Shown here: positions 35,545-45,290 of the stretch, piece by piece
Numbering within the stretch: position 1 is the stretch's first letter
How the letters are laid out: every line of letters begins with the position of its first letter
Assembly: GCF_001624705.1 (NCBI RefSeq)
Contig: NZ_JSEO01000004.1
Span: 1-64,000, forward strand
DNA length: 64,000 nt
Direction of reading: 5' to 3'
DNA from: Marinomonas sp. SBI8L
GTDB lineage: Bacteria > Pseudomonadota > Gammaproteobacteria > Pseudomonadales > Marinomonadaceae
Position numbers and translations under genes: made by a program
Notes under the pieces: model-generated
What the model was told of the DNA's origin: nothing
The model's input: only the letters and a program-made list of their open reading frames with translations
Database searches by the model: none

Positions 35545-36549
35545 TTACTTAATTAGACCAATATCCTGAGAAAGAATGCGGATATCCAATGTTTGATTCT
35601 TCACAAATTGAGTGAATTCAGCACCGGTTTTATGGAATGGCATCAAACCATTTTTAGCCATAATATCTTTCCATTCTTGAGTTTGATAAAGCTCATCTAT
35701 GGTATTTACCCACCAATCATAAGAGTCATCACCTGCATTACCAGGTACATAGAATCCACGCCAGTTAGGCGCTACTGAGCTAACCCCTTGCTCCAGTGCT
35801 GTTGGGATATTATTAAGTGGCGCAGGAAGACGTTCTTCAGATAAAACGGCAACAACACGAATGTCACCAGAATCTAAAAAGCCTTTAACTTCTGAGATAT
35901 CACCTGTAAATGCATCAATATGACCACCAACAACCTGAACTAAAGCTTCACTACCACCATTGAATGATAGGTATTTAATTTTTGGCAATTTAGTCACATT
36001 AGCTTCTTTTGCTGTGATTAACACTTTTAGGTGATCCCAACCACCAGTGGCACTACCACCTGCAAATTTAACTGAGTTTGGATCTTTACGAAGGGCGTCC
36101 ATTAATTGAGAAAGGTTCTGATATTCAGAGTCTTTAGAAACAGCAATAATGCCGTAATCAGCACCTAGCGTACCAACCCATTTTACTTGGTCAGAGTTCA
36201 TTCCTGGGAACTGGCCTTGAGCAAGACGTGTTGTCGTTGCTGTACTTGCGGCAACAATAAGCGCATCATCTTTAGAACGTTTACTAACAGTATGAGCAAA
36301 AGCAACACCACCGCCGGCACCACTCATATTCACTGTTTGTACGTTACCCTTGATATAGCTTAAATCGACTAAAGCTTTACCAACACTACGACAAGTAAAA
36401 TCCCAGCCACCGCCTGGGTTAGCAGGCGCAATACACTCAGCAGAGCGCGCAGGTTCATAAGCTTGAACACTCGTTGATGCAAGGGCAATTACACCAGATG
36501 CCATGATAGATTTGAGTGCGAGGGTTTTGAATGTACTTTTGGTTTTCAT
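35545..36549 (-). CDS. tctC: Tripartite tricarboxylate transporter substrate-binding protein TctC
   Basis: 334 residues with a signal peptide (about 1-29, ending STSVQA before YEPARS) and the Bug/TctC fold. APANPGGGWDFTCR is the typical anion-binding start of the family, followed by GAGGGVAFAHTV. It binds a carboxylate in the periplasm and hands it to TctAB. It is first in the tctCBA operon. The large distance (some 400 bp) to bfd upstream holds its promoter and probably the operator of the nearby OmpR-type regulator. Confidence 0.94.
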   Translation of the reverse strand: MKTKSTFKTLALKSIMASGVIALASTSVQAYEPARSAECIAPANPGGGWDFTCRSVGKALVDLSYIKGNVQTVNMSGAGGGVAFAHTVSKRSKDDALIVAASTATTTRLAQGQFPGMNSDQVKWVGTLGADYGIIAVSKDSEYQNLSQLMDALRKDPNSVKFAGGSATGGWDHLKVLITAKEANVTKLPKIKYLSFNGGSEALVQVVGGHIDAFTGDISEVKGFLDSGDIRVVAVLSEERLPAPLNNIPTALEQGVSSVAPNWRGFYVPGNAGDDSYDWWVNTIDELYQTQEWKDIMAKNGLMPFHKTGAEFTQFVKNQTLDIRILSQDIGLIK

Positions 36550-36882
36550 AATCTAATTCCAATTGTTATTTTTGTATTAATGAATCTTTTTGTGCCTTTC
36601 CTTTTGCGCCAAGAAACTCGACTCATTCAATCTAGCACACCAAACTGTCGCCAACCTGTCATCCAACTCGAAAGTCAATTTCGCTCATTTTTAAAAAATC
36701 TGAAACTCATCCTGGCGCTATTTTGCTAGCCTTTTGCACTGTAAATAAATAGCGGTATAAAACGACATTGACACTCAAACAAGCCCTGAAAGCGAAAATT
36801 TGATTGTTTAGAAGGGGGAAATTCAGAAGAAAAGGGATTAATTTTTAACGAGAAAGCATCTTGTTATCTAATGATTAAAACC
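36550..36882. other. Gene-free region upstream of tctC
   Basis: About 330 bp, AT-rich, without a credible gene. It should contain the tctC promoter and regulator sites. I see no repeat pair strong enough to name as an operator. Confidence 0.5.
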
Positions 36883-36919
36883 AAAAAAGGCGATCTAATT
36901 AGCTTAGATCGCCTTTTTT
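36883..36919 (-). terminator. Intrinsic terminator after bfd (bidirectional)
   Basis: A perfect 16-bp inverted repeat (36883-36898 with 36904-36919) with a 5-nt loop and A/T runs on both sides, so it can work in either direction. It lies 27 bp after the bfd stop. Confidence 0.93.
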
Positions 36920-36945
36920 AAATTCTGTGTAATAGTAATTTTGCG

Positions 36946-37143
36946 TTAGACAGCGTATGCCAAGCTATCCATCATGCGCATTTCATCTTGAGTTTGTTTA
37001 ACCAAGCGTTTAGCACATTGGCCACAAGACCCACATTCTGACGCTACACCCATAGACTTACGAATATCACGCAGGCTAGCTCCCGCTTCAACCGCGCTCT
37101 GAATCTCTTTCTGGGTAATCCCTTTGCAAATACAAACGTACAT
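36946..37143 (-). CDS. bfd: Bacterioferritin-associated ferredoxin Bfd
   Basis: Bfd is a [2Fe-2S] protein that reduces iron stored in bacterioferritin so it can be released. About 65 residues from the ATG at 37143, starting MYVCIC; the ligand cysteines are in CIC and CGSCGQC. An upstream ATG at 37158 would add five residues not seen in E. coli Bfd, so it is not used. No bacterioferritin gene lies next to it here. Two Fur-box-like sites upstream (37192-37229) fit the usual induction by iron starvation. Confidence 0.93.
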   Translation of the reverse strand: MYVCICKGITQKEIQSAVEAGASLRDIRKSMGVASECGSCGQCAKRLVKQTQDEMRMMDSLAYAV

Positions 37144-37191
37144 AAGAAACAATCTCATTACTATTCAACCTGAAATAGAGTTTAGTAGTAA

Positions 37192-37206
37192 TGAGAACGG
37201 TTTTCA
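37192..37206 (-). promoter_or_regulatory. Weaker Fur-box-like site upstream of bfd
   Basis: TGAGAACGGTTTTCA matches 10 of 14 positions of the 7-1-7 Fur consensus TGATAAT-N-ATTATCA. It lies nearer to the bfd start than the stronger site and could bind a second dimer. Confidence 0.5.
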
Positions 37207-37214
37207 ACAATAAT

Positions 37215-37229
37215 TGATAAATATTCTCA
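37215..37229 (-). promoter_or_regulatory. Fur box upstream of bfd
   Basis: TGATAAATATTCTCA matches 12 of 14 positions of the 7-1-7 Fur consensus. It is about 72 bp upstream of the bfd ATG. Fur control of bfd is well known in other gammaproteobacteria. Confidence 0.7.
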
Positions 37230-37297
37230 TTTATATTTGCAAATTATTTGTAATCATCAGATTAATAGAAAAAAACTATTAGAAAACACATTCTAAT

Positions 37298-38518
37298 TTA
37301 AGAAAAGTGTTTAGGTGTTTTCTGCAAATAGACTTCTAATTGCGCCATACCTGTTGGCAAGTCCACTTTTACACCCAAGTCTCTCATACTACTTCCAAAC
37401 GCATGAAGCGCTCTGAAAAGGTTATGTTCACGACATTGTTCTCCCATCTGGCCGATACGAACAACAGGCTGGCCAAATGAGCCTGCAATTTCTACCCGGT
37501 ACTTATGAGAAATGTGGTGACAGATATCCATGGCAGTTAAACCTTCTGGAATACAAATGCCGATTACCGAGTTTAAGCGTGAGTGCTCAGGTACAAATAG
37601 CTCTAACCCCATAGACTCGATTCCCTGCTGTAATGCTTTCGAGCATTTCAGGTGTCGATTGAATCGTGCTTCTAAGGTTTCTTCGCATACAAGCTTAAGC
37701 GCTTCGTGCAAAGCCATAATGCCAGATACAGGTGCGGTATAGTGGTAACCGTCCTTATGCCAAAAGTTAGTGGCTAACTTAGCATCAAGACACCACTGCA
37801 CTACTTGCGTTTCTCTTTCTTGAATACGTTGCCAAGCCGCCTCAGAAAAAGCTAACAAAGACACACCTGGAATCGAAGATAAGCCTTTTTGGCCGCCTGT
37901 GATCACAGCATCAATTTGCCACTCATCCATTTTTAACAGCATGGTACTTAAAGTACAAACCGCATCGACAACCACTAAACAAGCGTACTCTTTCGCAATG
38001 CTCGCAATCTCTTTTAAGTGGATATTACACACTGTATTAGAGGTTTCCCCTTGTACCATGGTAAGTACTTTTGGGTTATGTTGCGCCATAGCTTCTCTAA
38101 TCAAGCTTGGATCAGCAGCGGATTTAACATCGATTTTCAGCTCTATCACATTGGCTCCAACACGTGCCGCCATTTGCGCCATACGATTACTGAAAAAACC
38201 ATTACTGATACTTAAAACAGTATCACCTGGTTCAATCAAGTTTGCTGCTGCCATTTCCATTGCAGCAGAACCAGGGCCTGCTACACCCATTACCCAAGGT
38301 GAACGTGTTTGAAATACATACTGAGCCATGACTTTCACTTGCTCTATTACCTTAGCCATAGCACCACCAAGATGGTTTACCACTAAAGAGTTTGCTCTGG
38401 CGACACGGGCGGGAATTGGCACAGGACCAGCCCCCATCATTAACAGAGGTTCTTGGGGTAAAATATCATCAAGGGACATTAAGCTAGGAGGAACAATGTT
38501 GAGCGAGTCAAGACTCAT
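37298..38518 (-). CDS. Class V aminotransferase, alanine-glyoxylate / serine-pyruvate type
   Basis: 406 residues of the PLP-dependent class V family. The PLP lysine lies in TGGQKGLSS, and the N-terminal GAGPVPIPARV and GVAGPGSAAMEMA segments are typical of alanine-glyoxylate and serine-pyruvate aminotransferases. It probably moves an amino group from alanine or serine to glyoxylate; exact donors cannot be told. ATG at 38518 is preferred over a TTG at 38536. No pathway partner lies beside it: bfd is downstream on the same strand behind its own Fur sites. Confidence 0.88.
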   Translation of the reverse strand: MSLDSLNIVPPSLMSLDDILPQEPLLMMGAGPVPIPARVARANSLVVNHLGGAMAKVIEQVKVMAQYVFQTRSPWVMGVAGPGSAAMEMAAANLIEPGDTVLSISNGFFSNRMAQMAARVGANVIELKIDVKSAADPSLIREAMAQHNPKVLTMVQGETSNTVCNIHLKEIASIAKEYACLVVVDAVCTLSTMLLKMDEWQIDAVITGGQKGLSSIPGVSLLAFSEAAWQRIQERETQVVQWCLDAKLATNFWHKDGYHYTAPVSGIMALHEALKLVCEETLEARFNRHLKCSKALQQGIESMGLELFVPEHSRLNSVIGICIPEGLTAMDICHHISHKYRVEIAGSFGQPVVRIGQMGEQCREHNLFRALHAFGSSMRDLGVKVDLPTGMAQLEVYLQKTPKHFS

Positions 38519-38662
38519 AATAAAACCTAAATACAAACAAAAGTGTGAAAATCGAAAAGGAAGTAGTTTAAAATTTTGTTTTTTTTAATTTAACGAAATT
38601 TTATTCGGCAATAATAGCGTATTTGACTTTTAAATAAGAGATATCAAGAGCAATACAGTGTT

Positions 38663-38746
38663 TTATTCTTCACTTAGCATTTTTACAGTACTTTCCCACC
38701 CTGTTTTAACTAAATTACCAGTACGACTTACTTCAATATTCGGCAT
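38663..38746 (-). CDS. Possible 27-residue small protein
   Basis: A short frame (MPNIEVSRTG..., 27 residues) begins with ATG 9 bases after AAGGTG, a good ribosome site. It is soluble and I do not recognise it. It may be a true small protein or the start of a gene that was lost. It lies in the 345-bp gap between the aminotransferase and the DUF3010 gene, otherwise empty apart from their promoters. Confidence 0.35.
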   Translation of the reverse strand: MPNIEVSRTGNLVKTGWESTVKMLSEE

Positions 38747-38863
38747 TTAAAACACCTTATAAAACAGTATTTTAATCTCAAATAGAAAAATTGGCTTAGG
38801 GTTAGGGCGTGGCTTAGGTTTTATGGGATAATAGCGCCACTAAAACCCGATTAGGATCTTAAA

Positions 38864-39301
38864 ATGTTAACCTGTGGCATTGAAATTAAAGGTAGTGATG
38901 CCATCTTGTGCTTACTTTCGAAGCAAGATGGATTATTTCAAATAGCGGATTGTCGTCAAACTCGCGTCTCCTTGGTGAAATCAGAATTAAGCGAGAACTT
39001 AAAAAGCTTTCAATTCACATTAAAAAAACTTTTTGAGGACTATAAAGTTGATGAAGTCGTGATCCGCGAGCGCCCGACCAAGGGTAAATTTGCCGGGGGT
39101 TCTGTAGGCTTCAAGATGGAGTCAGCGATTCAATTAATTGATACAGTCAATGTTACTTTAATGAATAATGCTGAGATCAAATCTCGTATCAAATACACGC
39201 CTATGCCAGTCCCTTTTGCAGCAACTGGCCTTAAAGCGTTTCAAGAAGGCGCTTTTAATACAGCTTATGCTTCTCTTTGCCCAGAAGCGCCAAAAGAGTA
39301 A
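38864..39301 (+). CDS. DUF3010-family protein
   Basis: 145 residues, cytoplasmic. The MLTCGIEIKGSDAILCLL start and the VIRERPTKGKFAGG middle are characteristic of DUF3010, a small gammaproteobacterial family of unknown function with a probable RNase H-like (RuvC-type) fold; the family name is from memory. It stands alone and is convergent with the DMT gene, with a shared bidirectional terminator between them. Confidence 0.82.
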   Translation: MLTCGIEIKGSDAILCLLSKQDGLFQIADCRQTRVSLVKSELSENLKSFQFTLKKLFEDYKVDEVVIRERPTKGKFAGGSVGFKMESAIQLIDTVNVTLMNNAEIKSRIKYTPMPVPFAATGLKAFQEGAFNTAYASLCPEAPKE

Positions 39302-39310
39302 AAGCACCAA

Positions 39311-39343
39311 AGTTAAACCTGACAACTCATGTCAGGTTTAACT
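39311..39343. terminator. Bidirectional terminator between DUF3010 and DMT genes
   Basis: A perfect 14-bp inverted repeat (39311-39324 with 39330-39343) and 5-nt loop lies between the two convergent stop codons. The T-runs are short, so termination may be moderate in each direction. Confidence 0.8.
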
Positions 39344-39379
39344 ATCTCATTCTTGCACAAGCTACAGAGATAAAGTCGA

Positions 39380-40306
39380 CTAGGCTTTTTTAAGTAAGAC
39401 AATCATCACACCACCCAAAACCATGACGCTTGATATAACAAAGTGTAATTCTATCCCTTCTCCCAAAAAGCTTATGCCCATAGCCGTTGCAATCACAGGG
39501 ACAAGTAACTGACTCACTGAGGCGAGCGTACCACTTAGTTGCTTCACTACCTGATACCAAATGGCATAGCCTATACCCGAGGTAAGTGCACCGGATACTA
39601 TTGCTAAGTAAATCCCATTTGCTTCAATTAATAAGTTATCTCCCCCTACAAAAAGCAAGTTAGCAATAAGCAGAAGCATTACGAAGGGCATAGACCAAAT
39701 AAAGTTGCGGCTTGTTTTCATTAAAGCGGATTCATTTACATCAGTTTTTTGCTTAGCGAGTAGGCTATACACACCCCAGGCAACCCCAGCGATTGTCATC
39801 AAGACAAAACCTTTTAAGCTTGGAGACGATAAAGTTGGCAATAAAAGGTAAATGAAACCACTAAAGCTCAAAAGTATGCCGATCCATTGTACTAAATTAG
39901 GCCTTTCTCCTTTTACGACATTAATGCCTATCATGCTAATTTGCACAGCAGCAAAAAGAATAAGTGCGCCTATGCCTGTTTCTAAAGATAGGTAAGCGTA
40001 GGAAAAGCCAGCCGCATAGGTAAAAAGTAAAAAGGGGCCGAATATAGGCATTACTCTTTGCTTGAAACTTCTTGGCCTTACATCAGCTTTGTTTAAATTG
40101 AGAGCAAACACTTGAGCAACAGGCTTTCTTTCTAAGAGTACAAATAAGAAAACTAAAGTAATCGCGCCGGACAATAACCGAATAAGAGTAAAACTAAGAG
40201 CATCTATTTGTTGTCCCGCAAGTGCCCAGCGACATAAAAATGAATTTCCAGCAAAGGCAATTAGCGCTACACTAGTGAGTAAAAACAACCTAGGATCAAA
40301 TCTCAT
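39380..40306 (-). CDS. EamA-domain DMT-superfamily transporter
   Basis: 308 residues, ten transmembrane segments in two EamA repeats (about 5-150 and 165-305). The second repeat contains GVAWGVYSLLAK and the last segment LGEGIELHFVISSVMVLGGVMIVL. Family members export amino acids, nucleosides or drugs; substrate unknown. It stands alone on its strand. Confidence 0.9.
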   Translation of the reverse strand: MRFDPRLFLLTSVALIAFAGNSFLCRWALAGQQIDALSFTLIRLLSGAITLVFLFVLLERKPVAQVFALNLNKADVRPRSFKQRVMPIFGPFLLFTYAAGFSYAYLSLETGIGALILFAAVQISMIGINVVKGERPNLVQWIGILLSFSGFIYLLLPTLSSPSLKGFVLMTIAGVAWGVYSLLAKQKTDVNESALMKTSRNFIWSMPFVMLLLIANLLFVGGDNLLIEANGIYLAIVSGALTSGIGYAIWYQVVKQLSGTLASVSQLLVPVIATAMGISFLGEGIELHFVISSVMVLGGVMIVLLKKA

Positions 40307-40782
40307 ACAAGCGCCTTAGTAACACACAAACAAAATTGAAATTATCTGACAAGATTATAAGAGACCAGTTCAAACTGAATGGCATTTTTATGCTTTCCCT
40401 CTGTATTTTTATCTGGGTCAATCACAATAAGTTTTAAATTTTCTGACAATATCATTCGTAAACTGCCCCAAATTATCCCTAAAAAAGCACTGTCTAAGCC
40501 ATTATTTAATTTATTAACAATTTAGTAACTTTATAACACAAACAAGTTAAGCCATTGATATTAAATGCTTTTAAAGCATCAATCACTATACGAAATTATG
40601 ACTATATCCTTAGTTGATATGTCAAATACCCCCTTAACTTTCATTTTTATGTACTATATGTCGGCGAATTTTTCGAACAGATTATTTTAGCGGAGTGACA
40701 CTCTTACTCGCTAATCAAGGGGGCCAAAAGCCCTCTTACATTCATTTTACAATACTGCTTGTAAACGTTAGGGGAAAACCAC
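40307..40782. other. Promoter and leader region of icd
   Basis: 476 bp without a gene. It separates the divergent DMT and icd genes. An eight-pair hairpin at 40717-40737 (AAGGGGGC with GCCCTCTT, one G-T pair) lies about 45 bp upstream of the icd start, possibly a leader structure. AGGGGA precedes the ATG. Promoter boxes could not be fixed. Confidence 0.5.
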
Positions 40783-43005
40783 ATGTCAGATAATCAAACT
40801 ATTTATTACACTTTGACGGATGAAGCACCCGCTCTTGCGACAGCGTCATTACTTCCAATTCTTCGTTCTTTCACAAAAGAAGCGGGCATTGAAATCGAGC
40901 TTACCGATATCTCTTTAGCTGGCCGTATTATTTCTAGCTTTCCAGAAAAACTAGAAGATGGACAAAAAATTGTAGATGGCCTTAAGTTTTTGGGCGAACT
41001 TACTCTTAAAGAAGACGCTAACATTGTTAAGCTACCTAATATCAGTGCTTCTCTTCCTCAGCTAACGACTTGTATTGCTGAGCTTCAAAGCCAAGGTTTT
41101 AACGTTCCTAACTACCCTGAAGTTGCTAACTCTGATGAAGAGAAAGACGTTCAAGCACGTTATGCAAAAATTCTAGGTAGCGCGGTAAACCCAGTTCTAC
41201 GTCAAGGTAACTCTGACCGTCGCGCACCTTCTGCTGTTAAAGCATCTGCACGTAAAAACCCACACTCTATGGGTGTTTGGAATAAGTCTTCTCAAACTCA
41301 CGCTGACTACATGCGTGACGGTGACTTCTTCTCAAGCGAGCAATCAACAACAAGCAAAGAAGCACAAGAAGTACGTCTTGAGTTTGTTTCTGAAGCGGGT
41401 GAAGTTAGCGTTAAGAAAGTATTGCCTCTTCAAGCGGGCGAAGTTCTAGACAGCATGAACATGAGCAGCAAAAAACTACGTGCTTTCTTTGAAGAGTCTC
41501 TAAACGACGCTAAAGAAAACAACATCATGTGGTCTCTGCACGTTAAAGCAACCATGATGAAGGTGTCTCACCCTATCGTATTCGGTCACGCGGTAACTGT
41601 TTTCTATAAAGAGTTATTTGATAAGTACGGTGAACTTTTTGAAGAGCTAGGCGTAAACCCTAACAACGGTCTAGGCAGTGTTACTGATAAGATCAAATCA
41701 CTTCCTCACTCTCAGCAGGAAGAGATTCTAGAAACTATCCACTCTTGCTACGAGCACAGACCAGAGCTTGCTATGGTTGACTCTGTACGTGGTATTACCA
41801 ACCTTCACGTACCAAGTGATGTCATCGTTGATGCGTCTATGCCAGCAATGATTCGTAGCTCAGGTATGATGTGGGGCCGTGACGGCAAGTTGAAAGACAC
41901 TAAAGCTGTTATGCCTGAGTCAACTTATGCACGTATTTACCAAGAAGCAATTAACTTCTGTAAAACAAATGGTGCATTCGATCCAACCACTATGGGTACT
42001 GTACCTAACGTTGGTCTTATGGCTCAAAAAGCGGAAGAATACGGTTCTCACGACAAGACATTCGAAATTGCTGAAAGCGGCGTAATGCGCGTTGTTGATG
42101 CAAACGGCACTGTGTTGATGCAACACAATGTTGAGAAAGGTGATATCTGGCGTGCATGCCAAACTAAAGATGCGCCTATCCGTGACTGGGTGAAACTAGG
42201 TGTTACTCGTGCTCGTCAATCTAATACACCAGCCGTTTTCTGGTTAGACGAAGAACGTCCACATGATAACGAACTTCGTAAGAAGGTTGAGCTATACCTA
42301 CAAGACCACGATCTTGAAGGTCTAGATATCCGCGTTATGTCTTACAACGAAGCAATTCGTTTCTCTATGGAACGCATCAAGCGTGGCCTAGACACTATCT
42401 CGGTAACGGGTAACGTACTACGTGATTACCTAACTGATTTATTCCCAATTCTTGAGCTTGGTACTTCTGCAAAAATGCTTTCTGTTGTACCTATGCTAGC
42501 TGGCGGCGGCATGTATGAAACAGGTGCAGGTGGTTCTGCTCCTAAGCACGTACAACAGCTAGTTCAAGAAAACCACTTACGTTGGGACTCTCTAGGTGAG
42601 TTCTTGGCTGTGGCAGTTTCTCTAGAAGAGCTTGGCATCAAAAATGACAACGCTAAATCTAAAGTACTTGCAGCAACACTAGACCAAGCGACAGAGCGTT
42701 TATTGGATACTAATAAGTCACCATCTCGTAAAGCTGGCGAACTTGATAACCGTGGCAGCCACTTCTACCTAGCTATGTACTGGGCTGAAGCACTTGCAGC
42801 ACAATCTGATGATGCAGAACTTGCGGCTAAGTTTGCAACACTAGCAAGTACACTAACTTCAAACGAAGCAAAAATTGTCGCTGAATTAAATGAAGTTCAA
42901 GGTAAGTCAGCGGGTCTTGAAGGTTATTACCACATGGATCTAGCTGAAGTTGCTAAAGTAATGCGTCCAAGTGCGACACTAAACGAAGCACTAGCAGCAC
43001 TTTAA
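40783..43005 (+). CDS. icd: NADP-dependent isocitrate dehydrogenase, monomeric type
   Basis: Oxidises isocitrate to 2-oxoglutarate and CO2 with NADP+ in the TCA cycle. At 740 residues it is the monomeric enzyme, not the 416-residue dimeric one. Diagnostic stretches are [20 protein letters not shown] at the start, [21 protein letters not shown] (positions about 145-165) for substrate binding, and [14 protein letters not shown]. It is followed by a strong terminator and is monocistronic. Codon use is richer in C-ending optimal codons (GGT, CGT, AAC) than neighbours, typical of high expression. Confidence 0.97.
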   Translation: MSDNQTIYYTLTDEAPALATASLLPILRSFTKEAGIEIELTDISLAGRIISSFPEKLEDGQKIVDGLKFLGELTLKEDANIVKLPNISASLPQLTTCIAELQSQGFNVPNYPEVANSDEEKDVQARYAKILGSAVNPVLRQGNSDRRAPSAVKASARKNPHSMGVWNKSSQTHADYMRDGDFFSSEQSTTSKEAQEVRLEFVSEAGEVSVKKVLPLQAGEVLDSMNMSSKKLRAFFEESLNDAKENNIMWSLHVKATMMKVSHPIVFGHAVTVFYKELFDKYGELFEELGVNPNNGLGSVTDKIKSLPHSQQEEILETIHSCYEHRPELAMVDSVRGITNLHVPSDVIVDASMPAMIRSSGMMWGRDGKLKDTKAVMPESTYARIYQEAINFCKTNGAFDPTTMGTVPNVGLMAQKAEEYGSHDKTFEIAESGVMRVVDANGTVLMQHNVEKGDIWRACQTKDAPIRDWVKLGVTRARQSNTPAVFWLDEERPHDNELRKKVELYLQDHDLEGLDIRVMSYNEAIRFSMERIKRGLDTISVTGNVLRDYLTDLFPILELGTSAKMLSVVPMLAGGGMYETGAGGSAPKHVQQLVQENHLRWDSLGEFLAVAVSLEELGIKNDNAKSKVLAATLDQATERLLDTNKSPSRKAGELDNRGSHFYLAMYWAEALAAQSDDAELAAKFATLASTLTSNEAKIVAELNEVQGKSAGLEGYYHMDLAEVAKVMRPSATLNEALAAL

Positions 43006-43075
43006 TCGTAACTCGCAATTAAAGCGTTAGTCCTTGTTATTTGAAAAGCCTTTAAATAAGGTTTTCAAATAACTC

Positions 43076-43112
43076 AAAAAGCCTAGGCTCTTTATGTGCC
43101 TAGGCTTTTTTT
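43076..43112 (+). terminator. Intrinsic terminator after icd
   Basis: AAAAAGCCTAGGC (43076-43088) and GCCTAGGCTTTTT (43098-43110) form a perfect 13-bp stem with a 9-nt loop, ending in seven T residues. It is 70 bp after the icd stop. Confidence 0.95.
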
Positions 43113-43187
43113 GTACTTTAAAAAAGCATCATCCATGGCTTACACTCACATGGTTTTCACTCTCATGATTTAAATGCAGGTAGCAGT

Positions 43188-43874
43188 ATGAGTAATCTTC
43201 TTTTTCCGGCACCAGAGCCAACTACAATCACCATTCAAAACAGCGATCAAGTATTCCCTGTTCGTAGGGTATATTGCATTGGTAGAAACTATGCTGATCA
43301 CGCTATCGAAATGGGCCATGATCCAGATAAAGAACCTCCTTTTTTCTTTCAGAAAAACACAGATAACATTAATACCTCAGGTCAATTCCCCTACCCGAGT
43401 ATGAGTCAAGACGTTCACTTTGAAATGGAGCTGGTGATTGCACTAGAAAAAGGTGGCAAGAATATCCCGCTAGATGCAGCTCTAAACCATGTCTACGGTT
43501 ATGCCTTGGGTCTAGATATGACACGCCGTGACTTACAAGCGCAAATGAAAAAAATGGGAAGACCATGGGAAATTGGCAAAGCGTTTGAGCAATCAGCTCC
43601 TGTCAGCCCTATCTACCCAGCAAGTAAAATAGGCCATCCACAGCAAGGTAGTATAAGCCTTAGAGTCAATGATGAGGTCCGTCAACAAGGGGACCTGAAC
43701 CAAATGATTTGGAAAACAGCTGAAATGATCAGCTATCTCTCTAACTATTATGAACTCGCCCCTGGTGACCTCATTATGACAGGTACACCAGCAGGCGTTG
43801 GCGCAATACAAGTTGGCGATAAGCTAACGGGGGAAATTGAAAATCTAGGCAAATTCGAAGTAGATGTTGTTTAG
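43188..43874 (+). CDS. Fumarylacetoacetate hydrolase-family protein
   Basis: 228 residues of the FAH fold. The active-site pattern is seen in YCIGRNYADHAIEMG, the metal-binding glutamates in HFEMELVIAL, the LDMTRRDLQ motif and GDLIMTGTPAGVGA near the end. The closest functional type is probably fumarylpyruvate or acylpyruvate hydrolase (NagK/FAHD1-like), which cleaves beta-diketo acids or decarboxylates oxaloacetate. No aromatic-degradation genes are nearby, so a metabolite-repair role is plausible. It ends near a terminator shared with the convergent HDOD gene. Confidence 0.9.
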   Translation: MSNLLFPAPEPTTITIQNSDQVFPVRRVYCIGRNYADHAIEMGHDPDKEPPFFFQKNTDNINTSGQFPYPSMSQDVHFEMELVIALEKGGKNIPLDAALNHVYGYALGLDMTRRDLQAQMKKMGRPWEIGKAFEQSAPVSPIYPASKIGHPQQGSISLRVNDEVRQQGDLNQMIWKTAEMISYLSNYYELAPGDLIMTGTPAGVGAIQVGDKLTGEIENLGKFEVDVV

Positions 43875-43905
43875 ACTCAAAGTTTAATCAGTTGCTTAAA
43901 AGCTA

Positions 43906-43948
43906 CTTATATAGAGAAAGGTGCATCAAAGTACCTTTTCTATATAAG
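43906..43948. terminator. Bidirectional terminator between FAH and HDOD genes
   Basis: A long, slightly imperfect inverted repeat (43906-43924 with 43931-43948) lies between the convergent genes. The last codons of the HDOD gene fall inside it. Confidence 0.8.
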
Positions 43949-44764
43949 GCCATCTAGACCAGATTCCATATTCAATACACCTTCTACATCGTCCAGTATT
44001 TCTACCTTAAGACCAGCAAGCTGAATAACCTTTTTAGGCATAAAGACAATAACCTCATCTATTTCTCTTTTATCCGTAATAGCGCCATTAATATAATTGG
44101 CTAGGTTTAATATTGCACTTAAAGGAGATGGCACTTCATAGGTATAAGGTCGCTTATACTGTTTGATTGCAACACCTAGTTCTTCTGGTAGCCCCCACAT
44201 ATCTAATAGGGCCTTACCTGCATCTTGAGAGGTAAAACCTAAACGCTCAGTTTCTGCAGCAACTCGACTAGCTTTCGTTTCTTTTACCAAAGTTTGTATT
44301 GCTTTAGCACGTTTTGGCGCAGCCAAATGAAGTAAAAGTCGTCCTATGTTATAAATTACACCTGTGGTGAAAGCCACATCCGCCCGAACTGTATCAGACC
44401 TTTGCGCCAACCATTGAGCAATAGAGGCAACCATAAAACTATCGCTCCAAAACTCTCTCATATCTAGACCGTCAACCTCTGACGCAGAGTTAGCCATACC
44501 AGAGGCGATCACTAAGGTGTTAAGTTTATCCATGCCTAAAATAACCACGGCTTCGTCTATAGTGGACACTTTTCTTGTCAAGCCAAAATGTGCAGAGTTC
44601 ACTAGTCGTAAAATTTTAAGTGATAAGGTTTGGTCCTTCGCGACCTTTTCCGCTATCAAATTATAATCTGCATCTGGATCACCTAAAGCCTGCATTAACT
44701 CTCTAACCACTTCGGGAACATTAGGTAACTTGTCGGTCTGTTCTAATAAATCACTGATTTCCAT
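43940..44764 (-). CDS. HDOD-domain protein
   Basis: 274 residues: an HDOD domain (about 10-210) with LPNVPEVVRELMQ, LSLKILRLVNSAHFG and VVILGMDKLNTLVIAS, as found in signalling proteins, but without catalytic HD metal ligands. Such proteins often act as adaptors in c-di-GMP or two-component signalling. The remaining 60 residues have no recognised domain. It is a lone gene; role cannot be given more closely. Confidence 0.88.
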   Translation of the reverse strand: MEISDLLEQTDKLPNVPEVVRELMQALGDPDADYNLIAEKVAKDQTLSLKILRLVNSAHFGLTRKVSTIDEAVVILGMDKLNTLVIASGMANSASEVDGLDMREFWSDSFMVASIAQWLAQRSDTVRADVAFTTGVIYNIGRLLLHLAAPKRAKAIQTLVKETKASRVAAETERLGFTSQDAGKALLDMWGLPEELGVAIKQYKRPYTYEVPSPLSAILNLANYINGAITDKREIDEVIVFMPKKVIQLAGLKVEILDDVEGVLNMESGLDGLI

Positions 44765-44969
44765 AAAGACACCTTAAAGCAAACAAGATTTATGAAAGAA
44801 ATAGGTTTCTTGATAAGCACACTTGAAAAGTAAGAGGACCAATAAATTGCTGGTTACTACTTATTGTTTTAACTCACCATTTCCTAGCTTTAAATAACGA
44901 TTCTTTCAGCCTAGCTTTGCTTTTGGAAAAATTAAAGGTGAAAACAAAATATATATATTCGCTTTAGAT

Positions 44970-45290
44970 TTAGCTGACTCCTAACAATCTCAGTAGTGCC
45001 GTAGTAGATGCCGCCAATAGGATAACAATCAGCAAAGGGACTCTTTTATAAGCCAGAATCGCAGCCACAATAAAACCCATCAAACGGGCAAAACCAGCAA
45101 ACTCATTCGCCTCGAACAATGCCGTTGCAATTGCCAAACTAAAGAGAAGTATTTGGCCTAGCTCATTTGATAATACTTCTATATTAGGAAACCTTGTAAG
45201 CTGCTGTCGCAAGTACGGACCAGCTAGTCTTAAGCTGTAGCTGCCAAGGGCAAGCACTAAAATACCTAACAAAATATTTTGATTATCCAT
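44970..45290 (-). CDS. azlD: AzlD-family branched-chain amino acid exporter subunit
   Basis: 106 residues, three to four hydrophobic helices, the size of AzlD. It acts with AzlC as a two-part exporter of branched-chain amino acids or azaleucine. Its start overlaps the end of azlC by 8 bp. Typical segment: GSYSLRLAGPYLRQQL. The specific substrate is not proved by sequence. Confidence 0.88.
   Translation of the reverse strand: MDNQNILLGILVLALGSYSLRLAGPYLRQQLTRFPNIEVLSNELGQILLFSLAIATALFEANEFAGFARLMGFIVAAILAYKRVPLLIVILLAASTTALLRLLGVS

Noticed and set aside
33436-36549. Naming the tct transporter as citrate-specific
   Set aside because: TctC-family binding proteins have many ligands and no residue pattern here fixes citrate.
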